A DNA stretch of 64,000 nucleotides from Gossypium raimondii (lineage: Eukaryota; Streptophyta; Magnoliopsida; Malvales; Malvaceae), in contig NC_068570.1 of the NCBI RefSeq assembly GCF_025698545.1, positions 806,001 through 870,000 of the forward strand. The letters run 5' to 3'. Position 1 is the first letter of the stretch. The number at the start of each line of letters is the position of its first letter. Shown in pieces: positions 33,955 to 46,589 of this stretch. Below the pieces are notes generated by a model, which worked only from the letters and a program-made list of their open reading frames with translations, had not been told where the DNA came from and ran no database searches. The translations under genes and the position numbers were made by a program.

Positions 33955-36887
33955 TGTAACACCCCTTAACCGTATCCAACACCGGAATAGGGTACGAGGC
34001 ATTACCAAAACACATACACTTGTAAACGTATTTAACCGAGTTATAAAATTTCATCAAAATTAAAACTTTCAAAATAATTAACATGTTTCTATAACTTTTC
34101 ACAATATATGCTCAAAATATTATAATCATAATAATTAGGGCCTGCGAGACCCGATACATACTCATGCAATTTAATGCTTCATTTCCATTTCATTCAATTC
34201 GCAATTTCTCATGCTCATAATTTAAATCATATCACTAGAAATTTCCATTTAATTCACGTACAATTCAATGACATCAAATTCAAAACTAATACGTATTTAC
34301 CATTTAACTCAATGTTTATTGATTATACCATTCAATAACACATTTATGAAATTCTCAATTTAGCAATGAAAATATCACTTTAGTTTGAATAACAACATCG
34401 TCTCGATATAAATACATCGCCACTTATCCATTTACTTTAATTCTTTCGGGCCCATTTGTCACTTACCATCCTTAATCAAATTAGGGAACGGTCACGGAAA
34501 ATTGAGTACTTCACTTTCACTTTGCCATAGTATAACTATGGTCTTACGTATGATCACTTATCACTTGTCCCTGATCAGATAAGTGTAGCCACCTATCACT
34601 TTGTTTCTTGATCAGATAAGTGTAGCCACTTATCACTTTGTTTCTTGATCAGATAAGTGTAGCCACTTATCACTTTGTCTCTTGATCAGATAAGTGTAGC
34701 TAAAGCTACCACTTATCACTTTGTCACTTGATCAGATAAGTATAGCCGAAGCTATCACTTATCACTTTGTCTCTTGATCAGATAAGTATAGCCGAAGCTA
34801 TTACTTATCACTTTCCACTTGTCACTTGATCAGATAAGTGTAGCTAAAGCTACCACTTATCACTTTGTCACTTGATCAGAAGTACTCAAATCCGGCGTTC
34901 CGCTCAATTTGATCATTTATTCATATATCAGGCTTACCAACATGTGTTAATTCATAAACCATTCATGGTATTATTTCATGCCAAATCATATACTGAATAT
35001 ACCATACACACATACTATGAAACTTTATTTTCACACATGAGCTTAAACCATGACCAATAATGCACAAAAATAAGCATCATTCATATTTCATCGTTTATGA
35101 GTTATAATCAAACATATGACCATTTATACACGAATCATTCATATATTTCCCAATTTTCCTCCTCCTCCTCTCCATTCCACATCCTTAATGTGTATAACAC
35201 ACTTAAACAACATTAACCATAATTTCAATATTCACTAACATGTATATTCAAAGCTGTTTATCCGAGTCAGAGTCACTAAATTATTTTTATCCGGAGCTAC
35301 AGAGCTCCAAATTAAGATCCGATAATTTTCCCTGAAACTAGACTCACATATCTTCATACCATAAAATTTTCATAATTTTTGGTTCAGCCAAATAGTACAG
35401 TTTATTCTTTAAAGTTTCCCCTGTTTCGCTGTCTGACAGTTCCGACCACTCTTCACTAAAAATTAATTATCTCATTGTACAGAATTCGGATGATGTTTTA
35501 GCTTGTTTCTTCTAAAAATAGACTCGTTAAGGATTCTAACCATATAAACTATAACTCATAATCATTTTTTTACAATTTTTAATGATTTTCCAAAGTCAGA
35601 ACAGGGAACCTGAATTCATTCTGACCTTGTCTCACAAAATCTATTATATCTCATGATTTACAATTCCATTGCTTACATCATTTCTTTTATAAGAAACTAG
35701 ACTCAATAAGCTTTAGTTTCATATTTTATTCATCCTCTAATTCAATCTCTACAATTTTGGTGATTTTTCAAAGTTACACTACTGCTGCTGTCCAAAACTG
35801 CTTTAGTGCAAAATGTTGATTTCCATTTTGCCCCAAATTTCACAGTTTATACAATTCGGTCCTTTCTCAATTAACCCTCAATTAATCTAATTTTCTCAAT
35901 TAGTACTTTACTAGACATTATAAGTTGTTACACAACTATTGAAATTCAGAATTTCCACATATAACTCTATCTTCAAACTCTTTTACTATTAGGTCCCAAA
36001 CATTCACTTTCTATTCAATTCTTTCAATAAAATCAGCATATGAACAATTTAAAGCTCTAATTTCATGCTAAATCATCATATACTTCCAGCACATATTCAT
36101 ATCAACTTTCAACTTCTTTCATAAAATCAAAAACTAATTAATTTAACAAGTGGGCCTAGTTGTAAAAGTCATAAAAATACAAAATTTCAAGAAATAGTCA
36201 AGAATTGAACTTACTTGTAATAAAAATATAAAGAACCAGCTTGAAGAAGCCCTTCCATGGTGTTTTAGCTGATGAGAATTCAGAAAAATGAAGAGAAATC
36301 TAGATAATTCCACTTGGGTCCTAACTTTATTAAGCAAATTTTGCAATTTTCCAATTTTGCCCTTAATTCTCCTTACTTTCTTGCTGATTTCATGCCTCTG
36401 CCGTCCAGCCCAAATAGACCTTGGGTCTATTTGTCTTTTAAGCCCTCTTCCTTTTATCATTTAAGCTATTTAATCATTTCCCAAAATTTTGCATTTGTTA
36501 CAATTTAGTCCTTTTTGTTCAATTAATTATCAGAACTTTAAAATTTCTTAACGAAACTTTAATACTAACTTTTTAACACTCCATAAATATTTATAAAAAT
36601 ATTTATGGCTCAGTTTAAAATCCCCGAGGTCTTGATACCTCATTTCGATTCTAATTATTTTAATATTTATTTCTAGTGCACTATTCACTATTTCAAAAAT
36701 TTTCCTAACTTCATATTTAACTTATACTTACTAAATTAATAATATTTTCTACCCATTTTTCGAATTTAGTGATCTCAAATCACCGTTCCGACACCTCTGA
36801 AAATTCAAGCCATTACATTTTTTTTTTTCGTCGGATTTGTGGTCCCGAAACCACTGTTCCGACTAAGCCTAAAATCGGGCTATTACA
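33955..36887 (-). mobile_element. Solo LTR (about 2.9 kb), inverse orientation to those at 43.6 and 52.8 kb
   Basis: It begins TGTAACACCCCTTAACCG and ends CGGGCTATTACA, with TAAAT on both sides (33950-33954 and 36888-36892). The body is the reverse complement of the LTR at 43594-46481. No internal retrotransposon genes are present, so it is a solo LTR left by recombination. The family's usual end (GCCATTACA) is at 36817 and is followed by 70 bases resembling the end of another LTR type. It contains a minisatellite and a conserved open frame (36460-36143). Confidence 0.85.
34555..34880. repeat. Minisatellite with palindromic units inside the solo LTR
   Basis: About seven units of 44-58 bases built on CACTTATCACTTTGT, then CTTGATCAGATAAGTG and TAGC(C/TAAAGCTAC). 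ATAAGTG and CACTTAT make each unit partly self-complementary. The sister LTRs have only one or two units (about 45535-45600 and 54541-54625). Confidence 0.95.
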
Positions 36888-36892
36888 TAAAT

Positions 36893-37460
36893 CCCTCGTC
36901 ATTTTGCAAAAACCGGGTGCCCTTTTTGCCTTTTATATCACACTATAAAATAGGTTTACTTTTATTTATTCGTTGTATCGAGGATTTTGGTTTTGTGAGT
37001 TTATATGATATTAGTGGAAGATAAAATATGGGGATAAAATTGCGTATTGACATGTAGAAGAAATTCATCGATTTTTAACAGGCTACACTTTAAAGCTTTT
37101 TCTTAAGAGAAAGTCTGACTTCTCCTTGATAAGATCAAAACTTCTCTACAAATTTGGCCACGTTTCTCATTGACCCTCCACCTTATTTTAAATCAGGTGA
37201 CATGATCATGTCTGTTGCTAACTCGTCTAGGTATCAATAGAATGGTAAAAAGTATATTTATACGTTCTTATTATATTTATTTTTTTAAATAGGAAAATAA
37301 TATGTTTTATCATATTTGAACTCACGTCTTTTTATATTGGTAACAATGGTGATGCTAACTGAGTTAAGACTCAATATGTGATATCAAGTTTTTATTTATA
37401 TATATTTTTTATTTTCTGCAAAACGAGAAATTAAATTATAATAATAAAAGTCTACAAACT
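36893..37460. other. Intergenic DNA
   Basis: No gene supported. Unremarkable AT-rich text. Confidence 0.4.
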
Positions 37461-38049
37461 TAGGGTCAGTTCTTCATTGCTTTTAAAAAGTACTGTGAAA
37501 AAGTACTTTTGAAAAGTTTAGTTTAAAATTTGAGTGTTTAGCATTGCTGTCAAAAAGTACTTTTGAGAAATAAAATATCTATTTTAGACATATTATTATC
37601 AAGTAACAAATATGCATTTAAATAATATTTAAATTAGTTAATATTATTATATTTTAGTAAGAATATAAAAAATTATTATAACTTGTTAATATTTTAATAT
37701 ATGAAATATAAATTTTAAATAATTTTAAGCAATAAATATTAATTATTTATAAAATTTAATTAGAATATATAAACTATATTTTAAATATTTAAATATAATC
37801 ATTAAATATTTGTAATTAGTATTTTAAAAATATTTTTATTTTTAATTAATGATTTCAATACATTTATAATTAAGCACCAAGAAAAAAAAGTATTATGTTA
37901 TTAGAGGGTAAAAAGTAATTAAACATTAAAAATACTTTTGAGAGAGAAAAAATTAAAAATTTCAGCCAAAAATAACTTGTTCTAAATAACTCTTCTTTTA
38001 AAACTACTTTTAGAATCAAAAATATTTTTTTTAAGTAATGAACCATCGG
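37461..38049. mobile_element. Probable MITE
   Basis: The left end GGTCAGTTCTTCATTGCTTT and the right end (complement CGATGGTTCATTACTTAAAA) form an imperfect inverted repeat. AAAAAGTACTTTT-type motifs occur near both ends and the core is extremely AT-rich. Target duplication was not resolved. Confidence 0.45.
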
Positions 38050-38660
38050 TTTTACTATAATAATATTTGATTGCATAGTTGATCAAAACACATGTGGGAT
38101 TGTGTCAGAAAAGTCCAAAATGTCAGCCATCAAGTACGTTGAAAATTTGATTTTTAAAGGGGTCTAATTGACTTTTGGGACGAAACCCAAAGAAGGATCA
38201 CAAACTATTATGCAGGGGGAATTTAACTAAACGACAACCACCGTCAAGTCGCGATTTCTCCAGATAAATTTAGAAAGCAGGAAAAGTTGACACGTGGCGG
38301 TCAGATTTGGGAAACCCCCCACGTTGAAGCATAGCTGAGTTTAGCGTTGGTCTAATTCTTATTTTAGTCCGACTACTATGCTAGGATTTGATATTTAATC
38401 CTATTATTTAATTTTGCATAATTCAATCCCTTTATTCTTATACTGTTATTAATAGGTCTATTTTCTATTTAGTTAGAGGAGGAGAGATTGGATTATCTAG
38501 ATTTAAATATTGGATTTTGCTGAGTGTTTTAGAGTTTGTCATCTTCAGATGGGTTAAACTATGTATTTTATAATACGGTTACTGTTCATAAATGTGACAT
38601 CATAGTTAGGTTACCATGCATGTCGAGACATACCCTAATCTAGGCTTATCACATGTTAAT

Positions 38661-38778
38661 ACAACGTTGGTTCGCCTTTATGATGGTGCGAACCTACATC
38701 GTGTGGTCTCATAGAATTATACGATGTGGGTTCACCTATATAATGGTGCGAAGCTACATCATGTGGTCTCATAGAAGC
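38661..38778. repeat. Two-copy 60-bp tandem repeat
   Basis: The units 38661-38720 and 38721-38778 share GGTTC(G/A)CCT, AATGGTGCGAA-type text and TGTGGTCTCATAGAA, with about 10 differences. Confidence 0.9.
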
Positions 38779-39664
38779 GTATGTGAACTCAAAGGGAAAA
38801 CTGTGTAGAGTTTGGGTCAGGACCCAATCGGATAACGGATCAATAATAGTAAGTATCATAACAAATCTCATGTTATTGAGAAAGTTAAAGTGTAATTTTA
38901 TCATTATACTAATATATCATTTCATAAATTTTTAAGGGGTTAAATTACAAATCTTCCATTTATAAGGGGCTAAGGACATTTCGTAGCCCTTTGCCTTCGT
39001 CCGTAACTTAATACAAGATTTATGCTTTTGTCCTTCCAAAAAAAATTTAGTTTTATTTTTACCCCTTTAACAAAAATTCTCTGAAAATTTAGTTAATCCG
39101 ATTCGACTAATAATAAATTTACTTGTCAATCGAGTAATTAAAATTGTTTAAAAAAGTTTTATGTCATCACTTTAACGTTATCAACTAACAATATCATCGA
39201 TATGGATCTGCTAATAACATTATAAAATCAAAAGAACAAAATAAAGTAAAAAAAATAGAATGCCGGGACTAAAATCATAATTAAACAGTTATTGTAAAAT
39301 CTGGCGCCACTTCAACGACTTTCCTTTTTAAGTAATAATTTGCTTCTCTTTTACTTCAACGCCTCTCTGTAATTACTGACACCTATGGAGCCGCCATTTG
39401 AGACTCTCCTCGTGCTCTTCCCTTAGTTGAAAATCATGAACTTTCATTCAATTACCTTCATTAAATCATTATTTTTCTAGTGTCTATCATTTTCCTAGTG
39501 GAAAGTGAAATTTAACAATCATACCGTTGAAAAACTTGAAAATCCAAGCCAACATTTGCGGTGAACTGTTGTTTTGAAACCCACGAGAAACTGGGTTTTC
39601 ATTTCTTTAAGCTTAAAAGAAATTCTGGGTTGTTTTTTATTGGCCATTTTGAGTATAGAAAAAC
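38779..39664. other. Upstream flank and leader of the IDD gene
   Basis: AT-rich to about 39300, then a C/T-rich stretch (CTTCAACGCCTCTCTG and later) that suits a promoter and 5' leader. No other feature. Confidence 0.45.
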
Positions 39665-41630
39665 ATGGCAAAGTTTGAAAATTCGTCATCAATGGCGGTT
39701 TCTCTCATTGAAGCATTTCAACAGACAGATGGTGTACAATCGAAGAAGAAAAGAAATCTCCCTGGAATGCCAGGTGAAATTAAATAAACAAAAACACCCG
39801 ATGTTTAAATTTCCATATATCTTCTTTCTTTGAATCATCTTTTTGAATTTTTGAATTATTTTAGATCCTGAAGCTGAGGTAATATCACTATCACCAAAAT
39901 CCTTACTAGCCACCAACCGTTTCATTTGCGAGATTTGCAACAAAGGCTTTCAACGTGACCAAAACCTTCAACTCCACCGCCGTGGACATAACTTACCGTG
40001 GAAGCTCCGGCAAAGAACCGACGGCAACGAAACACGAAAGAAACGGGTCTACGTTTGCCCAGAAACGAGCTGCGTACACCATAACGCGGCTCGCGCCTTG
40101 GGCGATCTTACCGGCATAAAGAAACACTATTGCAGAAAGCACTGCGAGAAGAAATGGAGGTGCGAGCGGTGCTCTAAAACGTACGCCGTTAAGTCCGATT
40201 GGACGGCCCATTTAAAGAGTTGTGGCACCAAAGAATATAAATGCAATTGTGGCACTGTTTTTTCGAGGTATCGATGCGTTATTTTCATTTCATAATTGAG
40301 TTGTACGAACTTATGATGATGATGGTGGTGGTGGTGGTGGTGGTGGTGGTGTTTGTTGTAGGAGGGATAGTTTCTATACGCATAGAGCATTTTGTGATGC
40401 GTTGGCTGAGGAAAACGCCAGGGCTCAAGCGGCGACTTTTTCACCGCCGCCGTTAACACAGTCGACTACGACTATGGTTTCGCCGGGATTGTCAACTCAG
40501 AGTTCAGGTCAAATTTTTGTTATCTTATTTTATATGCGTACTTTAATCATTACATGCAGGGTTTCTACTAACGCATACATCGAAATTGAGATAACAGATT
40601 GGGTTAATATATCATTTGGTATTTGAGTTTAGTTTTACTATTCAATTTGGTACTTAAGTTTGTTTTAATTTGGTACTTAAGTTTGGCTTCAATGTTCAAT
40701 CTAGTACCTAGACCAAACGATATCATGTGGCTTGATGAATATTTGACACGTGTTCTAGTAAGAAACATAGATAATTGGGACAAAAAAGAAAAGCTCAAGT
40801 ACCAAATTGAACAATGAAACCAAACTTAAGTATTTTTCTAAGACAAAAAGACCTAGTATCAAATTAAACATTGAAATCAAAATCAGGCACCAAGTAGTAT
40901 ATTAACACTTGTTTTTTTAACATTAGCATTTTATTGAGTCGCCGAAGATAATTAACGGTGTTAACAATATGGACTAACCAATAATTTTATAAAAGGAAGA
41001 GGATCAGATTTGCGTAATTAAAATACAAAGATTAAATTCATAATTTCAGCATAGTAAAGGGACCAAAATCAGAATTTTACTTTTGTTCACTTATTCCACT
41101 CCATATATGCTTATACAGAAATGCTTGAAATTCCAATGGGACTTTCACCACCAGATCCACCACCGCCAACCACCAGCATCTCTGCTTCAAACGGCGACGT
41201 TTTAGTTACCATATTTGCATCAACACCACCCTTAGAGACCACATCTCTTTCTCTTTCCTCCCCTCTCTACCTCTCCAACAATAGCTCCTCCTCCATCTTC
41301 ACTGCACCGTCACTTCAACCAGCCATGTCCGCCACCGCGTTGCTACAGAAGGCAGCCCAAATGGGTGCGGCGGCGACATCGAGCCCTTCACTACTTCGTG
41401 GTCTAAGCTTTGCAGTACCATCATCATCATCGACAACACCCTCTACGGGACACAAGCCTACGTCGACGCTTGATCTTCTAGGGCTTGGCATTTGCGGAGG
41501 CGGAGGCGGAGGCCGCGGTGGAACTTCAAATGGATTATCTGCTTTGTTCACTCAATTTGGAGGAGGCTTCAATGGTGAACCAGCTGCTACGACGTCGTAT
41601 GGTGCACCCAATAGCTCATCGTTGCTTTAG
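39665..41630 (+). CDS. INDETERMINATE DOMAIN (IDD) C2H2 zinc-finger transcription factor, 389 aa
   Basis: Four exons: 39665-39773, 39865-40267, 40362-40507 and 41119-41630, with GT-AG introns. The ATG starts MAKFENSSSMAVSLIEAFQQ. KKKR (27-30) precedes the family phrase NLPGMPDPEAEV. The ID domain is complete: finger 1 FICEICNKGFQRDQNLQLHR (56 on), finger 2 with VYVCPETSC...HYCRKH, and C2HC fingers with WRCERCSKTYAVKSDWTAH and YKCNCGTVFSRRDSF...HRAFC. Two C-terminal IDD motifs are seen, MSATALLQKAAQMGA (from 289) and TLDLLGLG (336-343), the latter a variant of the usual TRDFLG. IDD proteins bind DNA in the nucleus and many partner with DELLA or SCR/SHR GRAS proteins in root patterning, gravitropism, sugar and gibberellin responses. 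The protein is shorter than many IDDs (400-500 aa). Which IDD it is cannot be settled here. Confidence 0.93.
40313..40352. repeat. (GGT)n microsatellite in IDD intron 2
   Basis: GATGATGATGGTGGTGGT-type run ending just before the acceptor of exon 3 (TTGTTGTAG|G). It replaces the usual pyrimidine tract, so its length could affect splicing. Confidence 0.9.
40601..40909. mobile_element. MITE-like inverted repeat in IDD intron 3
   Basis: The left end GGTTAATATATCATTTGGTA and the right end (complement TGTTAATATACTACTTGGTG) match over about 50 bases with mismatches. It lies wholly within the 611-bp intron. Confidence 0.6.
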
Positions 41631-41879
41631 AGGTACAATTTTAATTTTTAAAAAATTTCGGAGATCCGTACAGTTTCAATATCGGTTTGTATTAATATGC
41701 ATTCTACAAAATTTTGATATTTTAAATTAATTTTAATATATTTTTTGTTCTTTATCATACTTTTTTTATATTAATATAAAAATAAAATATTAATAAAGTT
41801 ATCATTTGAGTCTTAGTTCGATTGACATGAGTATTGTTGTTAATGTAGAAAGATTTGAGTTCGAGTGTGTTGAAAGTCA
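41631..41879. other. 3' flank of IDD and left boundary of the tandem array
   Basis: AT-rich 3' UTR-like text, then DNA without counterpart in the array. Homology to the other units starts at TTATCTTCCTATTTATGGGT (41880). Confidence 0.6.
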
Positions 41880-43593
41880 TTATCTTCCTATTTATGGGTT
41901 AAGAAGAGATTATGAATAATTCTAAGTATATTTTAAATTAATCATTGATCTTCGAAACATTCTAATTAAATCCTTAAACTATCGATATTGTTAAATTACG
42001 TTATTGCCTTTAATATATATTATTAACCCAAATCCAAACATAATTATTGAGTCAAGCTCGAGCTTAAATATAAAAATTGGCAAACAAGCTTAATCGAGAT
42101 TGAGTAGCTCGGTTTTATCTTGAATAGAGCTCGAGCTTAGAAATATATGTTCGATCAAGCTTGAGACATGTATCGAGCTCTGAATTTCGAGTCAAGCTCA
42201 CTGCATGATTGCACCCCTATGTTAGATCCCATTTATATCTAACATGAATCATAATTTTAAACATGTGGATCAAATTATAAATACGCATATTTATATGAAC
42301 AATTTGGATCTAACTGTTAAAAACAGTGTAAATAATTTTATATTTGTACAAAATATCGTAATATTTTTTGTTCGGATAACAAATTAAATTAAAATATAAT
42401 AAAACAAGTAAATTGGTAATTATTGGACCATGCACTTAAAACTCCATTTGTTTGCATTTCTTTTTCTTGGAATCTAATTTGTTTATGCTTACCAGTAGCC
42501 TGACTCTTAGTGCATTTGTTTGCTGTCTGAATGTCAATTCATTTAGGCTGTTTTTGTGTATTTTTGTTCGGGTATAAATGAGATACTGATATTCATAAAT
42601 TATTTGAGTTCAATCTGAAAAGAGTTTGAATTCAATTCGGTAATTATCGAGTTTAGCTTGATGCATCAATCGAGCCAAATTCAAGTTTAGTAATAATTTG
42701 TTCAATTAAATTAATCAAATTAATTGAATCATGAACCAGGAGCGACGCCGGGGGGTTGGCGGGGACCTTGCCCCCCTAAAATGGGAAATTTTGACTTTTG
42801 ACCCTTTACAATTTATAAAATTTTAAGTTGGTATAGGTAAAATTACACTTTGACCCCCAAAATGACAAAATTTTGATTTGATCCTTTACTTTTGGGATTA
42901 ATATGTATAGATATAATGAACTTAATTAGTGGGATATTTGTGCTTTGACTAATGTATATATTTGGTGTTTTGAACATACATATCTGCCTATGATTATTTT
43001 TAATGTATATGTTGTGTGGTTGGAATTGAATCGATTCGGTTGGTTAGATCGGAAATTGGTTAAAAATATCATTTTTAAAATTTTTTAAACACTTAGTTAA
43101 AAAGATCATTAGTGTATAGTAATACTATGAATGAACCAATATTGAATATTGGTAATAATATTAGCAAAAGAACGTTCTTCTGTGTTTCCAGACATGCCGA
43201 GCTCCACATATTCTTGTAGGGGATCGATTCTGTAAAAGATGGGATCAGTAAACGGGAATTCTTCGAAATTCAATTTTTATGAGATCGTTAATATTGTACC
43301 AAATATATTTTTAGAGCATATTGAATCAGTATAGTACCAAAAATCTTGTGTTTTAAAAGTTAAATTTTTTTATATATTTTTAAATTATTAATCTAATTTG
43401 ACCACTGATCAAGTTAAAAAAACCTTAACGATTAGTATGGGGAACTACATTGTTACTATAATGGCTTTTTTAGAATGCCAATGCGATACAAACATCAATG
43501 GATACACGGCATAAGTCATCCAAACGTTGCTTTACACTACAATTAAGAGAAGAAAAAAAGGAGAGGGAAAAAAAAGTTGTCTCGAGTTTGAAC

Positions 43594-46481
43594 TGTAATG
43601 GCCTGAATTTTTAGGGGTGTCGGAATGGTGATTTGAGATCACTAAATCCGACAAATGAGTAGAAAATATTATTAATTTAGTGAATATAAGTTAAATGTGA
43701 AGTTAGGAAAATTTTTGAAATAGTGAATAGTGCACTAGAAATAAATATTAAAATAATTAGAATAAAAAACGAGGTATCGAGACCTCAAAGATTTTAAACC
43801 AAGCCATAAATATTTTTATAAATATTTATGGAGTGTTAAAAATTTAGTATTAAAGTTTCGTCAAGAAATTTTAAAGTTCCGATAATTAATTGAACAAAAA
43901 GGACTAAATTGTAACAAATGAAAAATTATGAGAAATGATTAAATAGCTTAAATGATAAAAGAAAGAGGGCTTAAAAGGGAAATAGACCCAAGGTCTATTT
44001 GGGCTGGACGGCAAATGCATGAAATCAGCAAGAAAATAAGGAGAATTAATGGAAAAATTGGAATATTGCAAAATTTACTTAATAAAGCTAGGATCAAAGT
44101 GGAATTATCTAGATTTCTCTTTATTTTTATGCATTCTCATCAGCAAAAACACCATCGAAGGGTTTTCTTAAGCTGGTTCTTCATATATTTACTACAAGTA
44201 AGTTCAATTCTTGATTATTTCTTGAAATTTTTGTGTTTTTGTGACTTTTACAACTAGGCCCACTTGTTGAATTCATTAGTTTTTGATTCTATGAAAGAAA
44301 TTGAAAGTTGATATGAATATGTGCTGGAAGTATATGATGATTTAGGATGAAATTAGAGCTTTAAATTGTTTATATGCCGATTTTATTGAAAGAATTGAAT
44401 AGAAAGTGAATGTTTGGGACCTAATAGTAAAAGAGTTTGAAGTTAGAGTTTTATGTGGAAATTCTGAATTTCAATAGTTGTGAAATAAATTATAATGTCT
44501 AGCTAAAGTACTAATTGTGAAAAATTAGCTTAATTGAGGGGTTAATTAAACAAGGACTGAATTGTATGAACTGTGAAATTTGGGGCAAAATGGAAATCAA
44601 CATTTTGCACTAAAATAGTTTTGGACAACAGCATTAGTCCAACTTTGAAAGATCACCAAAAATTGTGGGAATCGAATTAGAGGATCAATAAAATATGAAA
44701 TTAAAGCTTATTAAGTCTAGTTTATTATAGAAGAAACGGTGTAAGCAATGGAATTGTAAATCATGAGATATAATAAATTTTGTGAGACAATGTCAGAATG
44801 ATTTCAGGTTCCCCTATTCTGAATTTGGAAAATCATAAAAAATTGAATAAAAAATTATTAGGGGCTTAAATTTATATATTTAAAATTCTGAATGAGTCTA
44901 TTTTCAAGAGAAACAAACATGAACATCATCCGAATCCCGTACGAGGAGATAATTAATTTTTAATGAAGAAGGGTCAGAACTGTCAGACAGCAGAACAGAG
45001 GTGACTTTAAAGAATAAACTGTACTTATTGGCTAAACAAAAAATTCTAAAACTTTTATGGTAAGAAGATATGTGAGTCTAGTTTCATGGAAAATTAGCGG
45101 ATCCTAATTTGGAGTTCTGTAGCTAAAGATAAAAATAATTTAGTAACTATGACACGGATGGACAACATTGAATATACATAAGTAAATAGTGAAATTATAG
45201 ATAATGTTGCTTATAAGCGGGTTATAAACATTAAGGATGTGAAATAGAGTGAAGGTGAAGTCAATACTGATAAGTGAATGATTTTACAATGATAGATCAA
45301 GAACCCGAAGCAAGTCGAGGAAAAGAAAAAGTAGCTGATTAGTCCCTGAACTTTCACAAATTCTGCAAATCGACTCGGGTAAGTTCATATGGCTGAAATT
45401 TAATGGTTAAATGTTAATTTCATGAATTATATAATGTATGATGAGATATATTTGTTGATGAATTGAGAATAAAATAACAATGAGAAAACTGAATAAATGA
45501 TCAAATTGAGCGGAACGTCGAATTTGAGTACTTCTGATCAGTAACCAGTGACAAGATCTGATCAGTGACAAGTGACAAGTGATAAGTGTGACCCGTGTAA
45601 GACCGTGGCAGGGCTATGGCTTCGGAAAGTGATAAGTGATCATACGCAAGACCATAGTTATACTATGGCAAAGTGGAAGTGAAGTACTCAATTTTCTGTA
45701 ATCGTTTCTTAATTTGATTAAGGATGGTAAGTGACAAATGGACCCAAAAAAATTATAGTAAATGGATAAGTAGTAGTGAGTTTATACTAGGGGACTCACC
45801 AGTGATTGTGGTTGACAGGTAAATTTAGTAATGGTGTATAATGTATAAGTGTATGAATGTTTGGTAAGATTTATGTTTTATGCCTATGAACTTACTAAGT
45901 TTCTATAAGCTTACTTGAGTGTATTCGATGTCACTTGTAGATTGACGTGAAAATATACGGAGGATCCGATCAACACTGAGGATCACACTATTCAGATTAT
46001 CTCCGGTAGCTTTTGTAAATTTCCTTTTTGATTTATATGGCATGTATATAGTTTGATGATTATATAAATGCCAAAACTTGTTTAATGAATATGTATTAAA
46101 ATAAAGAGTGATGAATATGCTAAATGGTATAATTATAATAGAAGTATGATTTGATATCAAATTGATTGAAATGGATTGGTTGGTTTGGATTAGTCTCGGT
46201 TTTAAAAAGTTGCAGGGAATGTTGGATATTTATAAAGGGATTATCTTGAGTTCATATAAAAAAGAAATTTGAGATTTTGCGAAAAATTTCCTATGGTTTC
46301 GATTAAATCCCGGTTTGGTCCCGAAGTATGTTTTGAGCTTTGGAGACCCATCTAAAGGACGTCATGACATGTTTTAGTAAATGAATAGTAATTAACTCGT
46401 AATAACAGAAAATTAATTTAGTAAAATCCGGTAATGCCTCGTACCCTATTCCGACGATGAATACGGGTAGGGGGTGTTACA
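43594..46481 (+). mobile_element. Solo LTR in unit A, 2888 bp
   Basis: TGTAATGGCCTGAATTTTTA ... GGGGGTGTTACA, flanked by TGAAC on both sides (43589-43593 and 46482-46486). The empty site, GAGTTTGAACTTATGACC, is intact in unit C near 63396. No gag or pol is present. An open frame from 43952 to 44257 is shared with the other copies. Confidence 0.95.
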
Positions 46482-46589
46482 TGAACTTATGACCAAAGTT
46501 TTCAGAATCAGATCAACGATCAAATTGGTCTAGTTATTAATTTCATTGATTTGTATAGTTTGATTAAATAAATTATTGAAAAGTTTAAA

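Noticed and set aside
43594-46481. A complete retrotransposon
   Set aside because: No gag, protease, reverse transcriptase or integrase, no second LTR, and the 5-bp duplications sit at the ends of a single LTR.
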